Part shown: piece after piece, positions 45,953 through 54,504 of the stretch
How the letters are laid out: the number at the start of each line of letters is the position of its first letter
Numbering within the stretch: the first letter of the stretch is position 1
The notes under the pieces: generated by a model
Databases searched by the model: none
The model's input: the letters and a program-made list of their open reading frames with translations, nothing else
Told to the model about the DNA's origin: nothing
Source: an uncultured Eubacterium sp.
Lineage (GTDB): Bacteria > Bacillota > Clostridia > Lachnospirales > Lachnospiraceae
Assembly (NCBI GenBank): GCA_910586445.1
Contig: CAJUHV010000011.1
Location: 8,926 to 72,925 of the forward strand
DNA: 64,000 nt
Reading direction: 5' to 3'
Translations under genes and position numbers: made by a program

Positions 45953-46843
45953 TTATGGATTACAGCTCCCGCAGGGTGCATATCCTTCATCCAGAAGCGT
46001 CCCGCGGTCTCCTGTAAATTCTTTCCGGTTTTCTGCCTGTATATTCGCGGCACTTCCACAATCCGGCAGGTGGAATTTCAGCGTATTTGTATTTAGTATA
46101 TAGCTCTGCCCGCCTGTTCCTGCGCCGTCATCTGCTGCCTTTCTTTCCCAGCTGAGCCCTGTCTCATAGTCTATTTCAATCCCCGGCTGGACATTATATA
46201 AAAAGATATTATAAGAAACTCCCTTCCCGTCATCTTCGACAGACAAAGCCTCCATCTGTACCCCGCTGGCAATTAAATTATCGCCTTCAAATACAGGCGT
46301 CACCCGGTACATTACATGATTGTCTGTCTCCCTTACATAATCTCCCACCTCTTCTTCAAACGGTATCATGCCGACATTCATATAGCGTGTTCCCGTAATC
46401 AGATTGTTCTCATTGGCATTTTCTCCAGACAGCTGATAGGCAATCAGATGTGAACGGTTATATAAGCTCCCGCCTTCCACGCAGTCGTAGCGCACGCTCT
46501 GCCAGCCTGTAGGCCTGATCATGCTGATATTGCCGCGCTTTTCGGTCGGCATCAGGTCTGTGCCGATACATGCATATGCCGCACCGCACCTTCCCAGCTC
46601 ATCCAGCTTGGCGTATTGTTCAAATGACTGCGTTGTCAGCTCGCTTTCCGTAAACTGCGGCACATTATCGTTCAGCACAATGTATTCGTCATATGCCTGC
46701 GCATCGTATTCCTCGATTTTGGGAACGGCCTGCGCGGACTGATTCTCTGTATCCTGCGGCAGATCCCGGACTGATATCGTACAGCCGGACAGCAGCACCG
46801 CCAGAAGCAGCAGACTTACTATAAGCTTTGTATATTTTTTCAT
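45953..46843 (-). CDS. Secreted DNA/RNA non-specific endonuclease (EndA type) lipoprotein
   Basis: A 296-residue nuclease anchored outside the cell. Lipobox LLSGC gives lipid Cys at residue 21. The nuclease domain has YNRSHLIAYQLSGENANENNLITGTRYMN (the NRSHLI catalytic His and following Asn metal ligand of EndA-like enzymes). The last 50 residues carry KFHLPDC and GYAPCGSC, an Ada-like cysteine motif often found at the end of such nucleases. It may scavenge nucleic acid or aid DNA uptake. Confidence 0.9.
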   Translation of the reverse strand: MKKYTKLIVSLLLLAVLLSGCTISVRDLPQDTENQSAQAVPKIEEYDAQAYDEYIVLNDNVPQFTESELTTQSFEQYAKLDELGRCGAAYACIGTDLMPTEKRGNISMIRPTGWQSVRYDCVEGGSLYNRSHLIAYQLSGENANENNLITGTRYMNVGMIPFEEEVGDYVRETDNHVMYRVTPVFEGDNLIASGVQMEALSVEDDGKGVSYNIFLYNVQPGIEIDYETGLSWERKAADDGAGTGGQSYILNTNTLKFHLPDCGSAANIQAENRKEFTGDRGTLLDEGYAPCGSCNP

Positions 46844-46885
46844 ATTTACGCACTCCTATGCATTTGTTAATAAACCCAGATAAAA

Positions 46886-46985
46886 TGGGGCTGTCGCAGC
46901 AAAGATCGCACATACAAGATATACATTCATTTCAAGTCAGATACTGCTATATCTTGTATATATTTTTCTTCTTGCGACAGCCCCA
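46886..46985. terminator. Long two-part hairpin between nuclease and FN3 genes
   Basis: TGGGGCTGTCGCA pairs perfectly with TGCGACAGCCCCA (46973-46985), and an inner ATACAAGATATA pairs with TATATCTTGTAT. The outer arm is a close relative of that at 2853-2946 (GGCTGCCGCA). It lies just past the FN3-gene stop and before the nuclease start on the minus strand. Confidence 0.8.
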
Positions 46986-47045
46986 TCTGCTACAGACTGT
47001 TACATACATAATGCCTGCTCATATGCCATCAGCCTGCTCAGCCCG

Positions 47046-48455
47046 CTAATTATATCTGCGGATGCTGCTGTATTCTCCGTACACATTTTTCCCATCTGCC
47101 CCGATGACATAAGCCCTGACTTTATAATACACCTTTCCGGTTGTCTCATCCGGTATCACATATTTATGCTTTGTACCTTTTTTGATTGTCTTGATACGGG
47201 TATATTTACCGTTCTTTTTGGTACACTGATAAATTTTATAGCCGTCAGCTCCGCCTGTCTGTTTCCAGGACAGGGTTACGCCATCTGCTTTGGTTTTTAT
47301 CGTAAAGCTTTTGACTTTGTCCGGCGCGGTTGTAATGCTGGCCGCTTTACTGAAAGCTCCCTTGATCTTGGTACCGTCCTCCTCTTTCTGGAATGCCCGC
47401 AGCTTAAATTTATAAGTCGTGCCGTACTCCATCTTTTTCGTATATCCGGTCGCCTGTCCCTGGAATATCGTTTTTAGGCGCTTATATTTTCCGGTATCTT
47501 CCTGATATTGGTAGATCTGGTAGCCGTCGGCTCCGGCTATTTCATTCCACTGGAAAGAAACGCGCTTTGTGCCTTTTTTTGTCGATACTTTTAGATCCGG
47601 TGCAGCTTTTTTCTGAAAATCGGATTCGCCTGTGTTATTATCCGGGTCTTTTTCCGTATCTGTGCTGCCCGGCTGATCCGGCTCTGCGGGCTTATTGGTA
47701 TCCGGGTCTGGTTTTCCCGGCAGTACAGGCGTATTCGGTGTACCCGGCACACCCGGCGTACCCGGCACGCCCGGCGTACTTGGTATAACCGGCGAGCTCG
47801 GCTGATCTGGTATAATCGGTGCCGGCGGCGTCTGTGTAGATGCTCCGCTGTCGGTAACAGTCACCGGCTGCGCCCCTGCAATCGGCACTACCTGTACAGA
47901 CTGACTGACACTGTTCACATAGCGCACTGCAGGCTGTACGCCTTCAGAGGTAGTTTCATGTGCAACTTCTACCGTAGCCTGCATTGCCTCACTGCCTGCG
48001 GAATGCAGGATTAACGAGCCGATTACCGCCTGCCCGTTTATAAAAATATCACTGCTGTTTTTACTGGATAATATTACATCTACCAGATATCTGCCGTCCT
48101 CTGTGGCAGATACTTTGGCACTGCGCACGATGTCATCACCGTCTGCTGCAAACTCAAACGCAGGCTGCTCCATATTCCCTGCATGGACAGTCACATACAT
48201 CCGAAACCGCAGAGCGTTAACTGCATACAGTTCCTCTTCTGGTTTTTTCAATGTGATAGAAACAGTCTGCTTTTCTACCGCAAGCTGCGCGCCTGCCGCT
48301 GCCGATACCGCCAGAGGCGGTACGGCAGCCAGCAGCCAGGCAGCGGCAAGCAGGGCCAGAATGCCTTTCGCCGGCCCGCAGTGCATTTTTACATGATTCC
48401 CGGCCGTAAAGCGGGCCATCATGCGTTCTTTGAGGACTTCCATTATTTTCTTCAT
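47046..48455 (-). CDS. Secreted protein with possible cohesin-like domain and two FN3 domains
   Basis: A 469-residue exported protein. The basic N-terminus and hydrophobic stretch around residues 30-50 (ending VSAAA) form a signal peptide. Residues about 55-195 are a beta-rich domain with the pattern YVTVHAG...FEFAAD...GSLILHSAG, which resembles the fold and spacing of cohesins without a decisive motif. A Pro/Thr-rich spacer with PGVPGTP repeats follows (200-275). Two fibronectin type III domains fill the C-terminus (about 285-375 and 378-469). It lies directly downstream of the dockerin-bearing M60 peptidase in the same direction. No LPXTG, SLH or membrane anchor is seen. The cohesin reading is inference. 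Confidence 0.7.
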   Translation of the reverse strand: MKKIMEVLKERMMARFTAGNHVKMHCGPAKGILALLAAAWLLAAVPPLAVSAAAGAQLAVEKQTVSITLKKPEEELYAVNALRFRMYVTVHAGNMEQPAFEFAADGDDIVRSAKVSATEDGRYLVDVILSSKNSSDIFINGQAVIGSLILHSAGSEAMQATVEVAHETTSEGVQPAVRYVNSVSQSVQVVPIAGAQPVTVTDSGASTQTPPAPIIPDQPSSPVIPSTPGVPGTPGVPGTPNTPVLPGKPDPDTNKPAEPDQPGSTDTEKDPDNNTGESDFQKKAAPDLKVSTKKGTKRVSFQWNEIAGADGYQIYQYQEDTGKYKRLKTIFQGQATGYTKKMEYGTTYKFKLRAFQKEEDGTKIKGAFSKAASITTAPDKVKSFTIKTKADGVTLSWKQTGGADGYKIYQCTKKNGKYTRIKTIKKGTKHKYVIPDETTGKVYYKVRAYVIGADGKNVYGEYSSIRRYN

Positions 48456-48486
48456 ATAAGACTCCTGCTCCTTATTTATGCAGCCT

Positions 48487-48665
48487 TATTCCACGATACT
48501 TCTGCCGCATGGCTTTTGGCTGCATAATTTTATTCCATAATACTTCTGCCCATGGCTTTTGGCTGCATAATTTTATTCCACAGTACTTCTGCCCATGGCT
48601 TTTGGCTGCATAATTTTATTCCACAGTACTTCTGCCCATGGCTTTTGGACTTCTGCTTATGGCTT
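48487..48665. repeat. 43-bp tandem array
   Basis: Copies of ATGGCTTTTGGCTGCATAA begin near 48509, 48552, 48595 and 48638 (period 43), each followed by TTTTATTCCA and TACTTCTGCC. The central copies are almost identical and the outer ones are truncated. It sits between the M60 gene and the FN3 gene on the minus strand. Confidence 0.9.
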
Positions 48666-48709
48666 TTGATTATGATCTTTTCTGCTGCCTTGTCATAATC
48701 TGTGTTCCA

Positions 48710-51700
48710 TTACTGGTTCAGGCCGCTGCCTGTCAGCTGAATCTGCGGCAGTGTCTCAGGCAGCGTTATGATCATTGTATCGCTGACAATGCGTTCGCCC
48801 TCCAGCGTCTTTGCATCATCTACACGATACAGTTCACCACGCACGCCTGTTACAGACGCAATGGCCTCTTCCCAATGTCCCTTCTCTACATAATAGATCC
48901 ATGTGCCGCTGGACGTTTCTCCCAGATTTCCTTTCTCCGGTACAGAAGCAAAGATCACCTGTTCTGCCTGTACTTTTCCATCTGATCCTGATCCGATGAC
49001 ATTCCCTGACGTATCATACAGCATAACTACGTTATACGCCGGATTGCCTTTGTATGTTCCTGTAAAGACCAAAGATCCTTTCGGAATCGTATGTCCTTCG
49101 CCTTCTGCATACTGGTAATCTTCGGAAAGTACGCCGACTGCAGGCAGCTTTTGATCTGCGCCGTCCGCTGTCAGAAATTCTAAATTATCGCCCGACGGGC
49201 CGCACAGATCGATTTCTTTGATCTGAACGCTGCCTTCCTTCGCAAAGGAGATCTGGACATATCTGGCGTCATAAGTGCCGATCCAGTCATCCTGCTCGGA
49301 CTCTTTGACCGCATTAAACCAGATCATTCCTTCTCCAGTTCGGCTCAGGCCGTCATAATCTTTCTTTACAGTTGTAAATTTCTTACCGTCGGTACTTACT
49401 TTGATTGTCACCAAAGGCAGTGCATCACCGCTATATTTCAGCGCCGTCACCTGTTCGGATTTATGCATATCAATCGTAATCACGGCTTCCCCGCTGATCT
49501 TTCCAGTATATATGCCGTCACCGTCTGTCTTATTGTCAATAACGCGTTCTATGCTGTTTACCGTTGTCTGTGCCACATTTTGAGGCCCGCCCTGTTCATA
49601 ACCGCTGTCCGGGTCTTCCTCATCCTTTTCTACTGCCCGGTCATCATCTGAGGTCATGTTCGTCTCTACCGTCCACTCGGATTTATCCAAAATGCCGTCT
49701 GTCTCGATCTTTACGGAACCTGCCGATGCTGCCAGCGAGTAGTTCAGATATTTATCGACTGCACGGACCTCGTAAGAAATAACCCTGTTATTTACTGCAT
49801 AAATCGTATCTACAAATTTTGTAGCTTCTGCTGTCTCAACCGGCACAAAGCCTGCTACTTTTGACTTCGCAGCACCGTTGCTTGTCATTGTACGGATAAT
49901 TTCATACCCCAGAATCAGGTCTTTATCCTGATTTGTAGATATAGTCACCGTCACCTTGTTGGAATCTGCCTGTACTGCTGCCGTTACGGCCTCTTTTCCT
50001 AAGATCGTGCCTGCTTCTCCTGTCTGTTTTGCCCGGTAGTCTCTTGCGTCCTCATTGACATAATAGAGCGCTTTTTGATCCGGCTCTCCGTATTTTGCAG
50101 CATAGGAAACCGTATCCTGATCCGGCACCATGCCCCACCGCTTAAAGAACGGCAGAATGTTTTTATCTGCTGCCGCACATGCAAGGCGCATAAGGTTCTG
50201 ATCTGTACCGCCGTCAAGCCTCAGCCCTTTCTGTGGTGCTTTGCCCGGATTTCTGGAATAAGTATCCACACGTGCAAAAAACAGGTTGTCAAACTGCTGC
50301 TTATAATCACTGTATATATGCCTGTCATCGGTATTTGAATCAAATGCCAGATGCAGCTGCCAGTACATGGCAAGCTGTGTAAACACATTTGAAGCACGCC
50401 CGGTAGTACCAGAGGTCACTTTCTTATACACATTGTCATATGTATATCTCTGCGTTCCTGTCAAAAGCTGCGCAAAATAGTTGTTCGTTACTTCTGCGAC
50501 AGCATACGTGCCCTGATTGATATCATGTCCGATCTCATGGGCAATTCCCCAGCCAAAACCATTCCAGTCTGCCGGTGCGCTTGCCACGTTGGCAGAACCC
50601 CATTCTATACCGATATGATTTCCTGCCGCATACATAAATGCACCTGCAAACATCCGCATATACCGGATATTCAAATGCTGCGCCGGCAGGGCATTATTTC
50701 CGTTCCCGGTGCCCGCTTCGCTGCTCAGGCCTTTGTGCTGATAAAACAATGTCATGGTATCTTCCATTGCCCTAAGCGCCTGGTCCAGCTTTTCGACCTT
50801 CTTATCAAGGCTTAATTCCCGTCCTATGCCGTCCATAATCCGTGTAGCAGGCAGGGAATACATCATGGATTCCATCATAATGTCTGTCGCATTTAATATG
50901 CAGTTCTGCGCATCATAATCATCTTTTACGCCGATCTGTCCCAGATGCAGCTGTCCATGCAGCTGCTGGATCGTTTTTTCGTGCTCCTCCAGCTTTTGTA
51001 TATAGCTGCGGATCGCTTCTTTCCTCTCATTTTCGCTTTTTTTGTATACATTCAGCACCGGAATGCTGCTGCCGCCGCTGATGCGTACTGCATACTGCTC
51101 GGAAGAATTATTTCCGGTATATGCCACATAAATCTGTCCGCCGCGCTCAAACTCCTTGTCCGAAATCTGCGGTACCGTAATCATATTTCTGCCTACTTTT
51201 AATCCCATCGTGCTCGCCAGCGCAGATGATTCCGCGTGGTGCTGCGTAAATACCAGCTGCAGGTTTGCTGCTTCGCCTGTCCTCTTTGTGTTACAGCCGA
51301 CATATACAAGCAGTGTCTCGCCTGCCTTTGCAGCACGTCCAAGAGGCTGCCATGCATTCAGCCCGCCAAAGCCTAAGTGCCCGTCTTTTGCCGCCGTAAT
51401 CCGATTGTCTACCTGATATTCCGGCTCAAGCTGTGAATTAAGAATCTCCCTGGCAGTCTTCAGCTCCAATGCAAGCTCCTGATACAGAGGATGTTTTTCC
51501 CCGCTTGCTTCGTCTGCCGTTTCCAGACGGTTTTCCAGCTCCTGTATTTTCTGCTCCGTTACGTCATCTTTTAAGGTTGTATGCATCTCATTCGCATACA
51601 GGCCCATAATGTCGTCTTCGAGAGAATCGTACCAATGAAAATGAATCTCTCCAACTTTCATAGGAACATAGCTTGTATAAGACCTGCCCAGACACATATA

Positions 51701-53902
51701 GATCTTATTGGCTGTTACCGTTTCGTTAAATTTTACAATATAATACGGATTATCGTTTTTATCTTTCTTTTCCAGCAGCTGTGCTGCGACCGATTTCGCC
51801 TTGTCCGGCTCCTTGGAATCCCAGTATGCAATCGTCACCCGGTTCACGCCCACAGTCTGGTCTGCCGCTGCAAATGTAAAATAATTTATCTGATAGTCCC
51901 CATCCAGCGTGACTGACATTCCTTTGTTTGACGCAGCATATGCCACACCGTCATCCCAGTCTGCCTTCTGCCAGTATGACGCATAATCATTGTCAACTAG
52001 CCCGAGCGCCGTATAGCTGCTTGTCTGATCATCCAGCGGGCTTGCCACCATGCTGCCGCTTGCCGCATTGCCGATCACGCCGATGCTCGCTCCAACGATA
52101 TGCTCTGTCAGCTCGCCTGCGCCTTTCGGCGTATTTAACAGCTTATACGACGGAAGGACCGGCACTGCATCCGTTTTTGTCACTGCTGTCGAAGCCAGTG
52201 ATTTTTCGCCCCATCCCAGCTCGTTCCAGCTGATGACATATACCGAATAAGCCGTGTGGTCTTTTAATCCTGTAATCGTATAGCTGTTTGCTGACAGCCT
52301 GCCCGTACCCTCCTGCGTCTGTGTAAAGGACCTGACTGCCGGCTGATAGTCTTTTGCATCAGATTCTTTATAATAGACCATATATCCATCCGAATCATCC
52401 ATCGCCTTCCAGGATACCGTCACCGAGCGATAGCCGCCGACAGCCTTGACATGATCTGGTGCTGCCGGCTTTTTCTGCGGCACCGGCTTTCCTTTTCCGG
52501 CTTCTGACCATGGGCTTGTCCAGTCTCCGTTTACTGAACGTACTTTCAGCGTATATTCTTTATAATTTACCAGATTTTTATTATTGATTGACGATATGTC
52601 GCAGGTCGTCTCTGACACAGGGATGATCTGCGTCTCATCTGCCTCCTGATTTTTCACAGGGCCTGCTATGTACACCTCATATCCTGTTACATTCGGCTGC
52701 GCGCTCCAGGATACTGTCAGCTTCTTATCCCCCGGCTTTACTGCCGTAATCGAAGGAATATCCAAAGACGGCTCTGGAATCCTGTTTTCCATATCATTGA
52801 CGAATTCTACCTGCGCGATCTCTACAAGCGGCTGCGTTTTCTTCGTGCCGGTAATTCGGATTGACACCTTCTTCACCGCAATCTGTCCGCCAAAATCAAG
52901 CACCAGCACGCCGCCTGCTTCTGTACTGACCGAAGCACCTGCTCTTACAGAAGACATTGCTGCCAGCTTCTTCTTATTCGGATCTAAGGAAATCGTCTGT
53001 GTACGCTCTTCATTTCCGTCCTCGTACACCAGCACTACTTCGCCGTTTGTAATCTGGCACTCTGTATTCCCGCTTTTTCCCGGATCTGCCGGCGCATGGA
53101 TTGCCATGCCTCCGAGCACCGGAGCTGCCAGGCTGCCCCGTGCAAGCGTAAATTCAGCTTCTACCGGATGATCTGCTGAAATCACTTCGTTGTTTTTCGT
53201 GCTCAATTGTATAAAATTTTCCGGCCAAAACAGGTCACTGCAGTCGCCTTCCAGAATCGTCCCCTCTGCCGCCTTAACATTTTTCGCATCAGGAACCCAC
53301 AATTTTTCTACCGAAGATTCCTGCGCCCGATCCAGGCTCTTTGTCAGCAGATTTAAGTCTGCAATATCTACCTTTCCGTCCTGATTTAAATCATATTTTG
53401 CATCCGAAGCGCCGCTGCGGATCGCCGACAAAAGTTCTTTGGAATCTGTGGCATCTACCAGCTGATCTCCGTTTACATCGCCCAGCCGAATCCATCCCAG
53501 CTTCGCGCCGGTCTCCGTTTCCATCTCCAAGGAGCATACCATGATCCGGTGTGTCCATCCTTCCTGTATCTGGACAGTCTGCGTGTATGCTGCATACTTT
53601 TTGGCTGAAACTGTCACCACATAATCTCCCTGCGCCACTGAAAACCGCGCCAAAGCTGAATTATTTGTACCATCCAGCTCCTGCTTCTGACTTTTGCCGT
53701 CCGGGCCTTTTACTTCCACAGTTACCCTGCCCTCAAACGGAAACAGACAGGCATCTACCACCTTTACCTCCAATACACTGCCGGAAGCCGTCTGCGCCTG
53801 CGGGCTTTTTTCTTCCGCGGCATATACAGGCGTCAGAAAACCTGCACCTGGTGAAAATGCCAGACATGCAGCCAGCAGGGCTGCTACTAATCTTCTTCCC
53901 AT
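48710..53902 (-). CDS. Dockerin-bearing M60-family (mucinase-type) metallopeptidase
   Basis: A 1730-residue secreted enzyme. A signal peptide ends near residue 28 (PVYAA). A beta domain (40-125) precedes a dockerin at about 140-193, with two calcium loops, GDVNGDQLVDATD and DLNQDGKVDIAD. Then come an F5/8C-like segment (205-370), two FN3 domains (375-580), a second carbohydrate-binding-like region (595-780), the M60 catalytic region with HEIGHDIN near residue 1121 and a Glu 12 residues later, and a C-terminal F5/8C domain (about 1455-1580). M60 peptidases cut O-glycosylated mucin-type proteins. A dockerin near the N-terminus is unusual; it suggests docking to a cohesin partner, perhaps the gene next downstream. 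Confidence 0.85.
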   Translation of the reverse strand: MGRRLVAALLAACLAFSPGAGFLTPVYAAEEKSPQAQTASGSVLEVKVVDACLFPFEGRVTVEVKGPDGKSQKQELDGTNNSALARFSVAQGDYVVTVSAKKYAAYTQTVQIQEGWTHRIMVCSLEMETETGAKLGWIRLGDVNGDQLVDATDSKELLSAIRSGASDAKYDLNQDGKVDIADLNLLTKSLDRAQESSVEKLWVPDAKNVKAAEGTILEGDCSDLFWPENFIQLSTKNNEVISADHPVEAEFTLARGSLAAPVLGGMAIHAPADPGKSGNTECQITNGEVVLVYEDGNEERTQTISLDPNKKKLAAMSSVRAGASVSTEAGGVLVLDFGGQIAVKKVSIRITGTKKTQPLVEIAQVEFVNDMENRIPEPSLDIPSITAVKPGDKKLTVSWSAQPNVTGYEVYIAGPVKNQEADETQIIPVSETTCDISSINNKNLVNYKEYTLKVRSVNGDWTSPWSEAGKGKPVPQKKPAAPDHVKAVGGYRSVTVSWKAMDDSDGYMVYYKESDAKDYQPAVRSFTQTQEGTGRLSANSYTITGLKDHTAYSVYVISWNELGWGEKSLASTAVTKTDAVPVLPSYKLLNTPKGAGELTEHIVGASIGVIGNAASGSMVASPLDDQTSSYTALGLVDNDYASYWQKADWDDGVAYAASNKGMSVTLDGDYQINYFTFAAADQTVGVNRVTIAYWDSKEPDKAKSVAAQLLEKKDKNDNPYYIVKFNETVTANKIYMCLGRSYTSYVPMKVGEIHFHWYDSLEDDIMGLYANEMHTTLKDDVTEQKIQELENRLETADEASGEKHPLYQELALELKTAREILNSQLEPEYQVDNRITAAKDGHLGFGGLNAWQPLGRAAKAGETLLVYVGCNTKRTGEAANLQLVFTQHHAESSALASTMGLKVGRNMITVPQISDKEFERGGQIYVAYTGNNSSEQYAVRISGGSSIPVLNVYKKSENERKEAIRSYIQKLEEHEKTIQQLHGQLHLGQIGVKDDYDAQNCILNATDIMMESMMYSLPATRIMDGIGRELSLDKKVEKLDQALRAMEDTMTLFYQHKGLSSEAGTGNGNNALPAQHLNIRYMRMFAGAFMYAAGNHIGIEWGSANVASAPADWNGFGWGIAHEIGHDINQGTYAVAEVTNNYFAQLLTGTQRYTYDNVYKKVTSGTTGRASNVFTQLAMYWQLHLAFDSNTDDRHIYSDYKQQFDNLFFARVDTYSRNPGKAPQKGLRLDGGTDQNLMRLACAAADKNILPFFKRWGMVPDQDTVSYAAKYGEPDQKALYYVNEDARDYRAKQTGEAGTILGKEAVTAAVQADSNKVTVTISTNQDKDLILGYEIIRTMTSNGAAKSKVAGFVPVETAEATKFVDTIYAVNNRVISYEVRAVDKYLNYSLAASAGSVKIETDGILDKSEWTVETNMTSDDDRAVEKDEEDPDSGYEQGGPQNVAQTTVNSIERVIDNKTDGDGIYTGKISGEAVITIDMHKSEQVTALKYSGDALPLVTIKVSTDGKKFTTVKKDYDGLSRTGEGMIWFNAVKESEQDDWIGTYDARYVQISFAKEGSVQIKEIDLCGPSGDNLEFLTADGADQKLPAVGVLSEDYQYAEGEGHTIPKGSLVFTGTYKGNPAYNVVMLYDTSGNVIGSGSDGKVQAEQVIFASVPEKGNLGETSSGTWIYYVEKGHWEEAIASVTGVRGELYRVDDAKTLEGERIVSDTMIITLPETLPQIQLTGSGLNQ

Positions 53903-54028
53903 TTTTGCTCCTTTCCTATGTCAATTTACTTTGCCTTCCATCCTAAAAAAGAGGAAAGTTATGCCAGTATTTTAGCATTTTTTGCCATCAGATTCAATCT
54001 ATTTTTTGCCGCACATGGTATTGACTTT

Positions 54029-54074
54029 TATATGACAATATGTTATTTTAATTAAAACAACGTGTTGTCATATA
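54029..54074. promoter_or_regulatory. Inverted-repeat operator of the second BlaI operon
   Basis: TATATGACAA (54029-54038) and TTGTCATATA (54065-54074) are perfect inverted repeats 26 bases apart. A TTGACT at 54021 may be the -35 box. The pair brackets the promoter and lies about 45 bases before the BlaI-type gene. Confidence 0.7.
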
Positions 54075-54117
54075 AAAAGCCCTCATAGGGAGAGCGCACC
54101 GAATGAAAGGAGCTGCG

Positions 54118-54504
54118 ATGAAAGAACATCAAACAATGCAAAAACAGCTGTCTGATGCAGAGCTTGAAATTATGAAAGTGATCTGGAACGCCAAAACTCC
54201 GCTTTTATTTGCCGAAATTACAAAAGCTCTGGCTGAGCATGGCAGAGACTGGCAGAAAAACACTTTAATTACGCTTTTATCACGACTGATCCAAAAAGGG
54301 TTTCTGTCCACTGACAAGCACGGCCGCAAAAATATATACACTCCCTGTATCACAGAACATGATTTCCAGACTGTGCAGACAAAACATTTTGTAGACCGGG
54401 TGTTTCAGGGAAAGGTCTCAGGTCTTGTCACCCAGCTGGTGCGAAGCGACTCCCTTACAGAGGATGAGTATGAACAGCTGAAAAAAATACTGGAGGAAAA
54501 ATAA
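54118..54504 (+). CDS. BlaI/MecI-type repressor
   Basis: A 128-residue winged-helix repressor (SDAELEIMKVIWNAKTPLLFAEITKAL, WQKNTLITLLSRLIQKG, KNIYTPCITEHDF). I choose ATG 54118, because AAAGGAG at 54105-54111 is its ribosome binding site; an in-frame ATG at 54103 overlaps that site. Its stop abuts the BlaR1-type start (TAA then ATG), so the two are coupled. Confidence 0.92.
   Translation: MKEHQTMQKQLSDAELEIMKVIWNAKTPLLFAEITKALAEHGRDWQKNTLITLLSRLIQKGFLSTDKHGRKNIYTPCITEHDFQTVQTKHFVDRVFQGKVSGLVTQLVRSDSLTEDEYEQLKKILEEK

Noticed and set aside
45874..46059. 61-codon open frame next to the nuclease gene
   Set aside because: It overlaps the nuclease 3' end in another frame and has no support.
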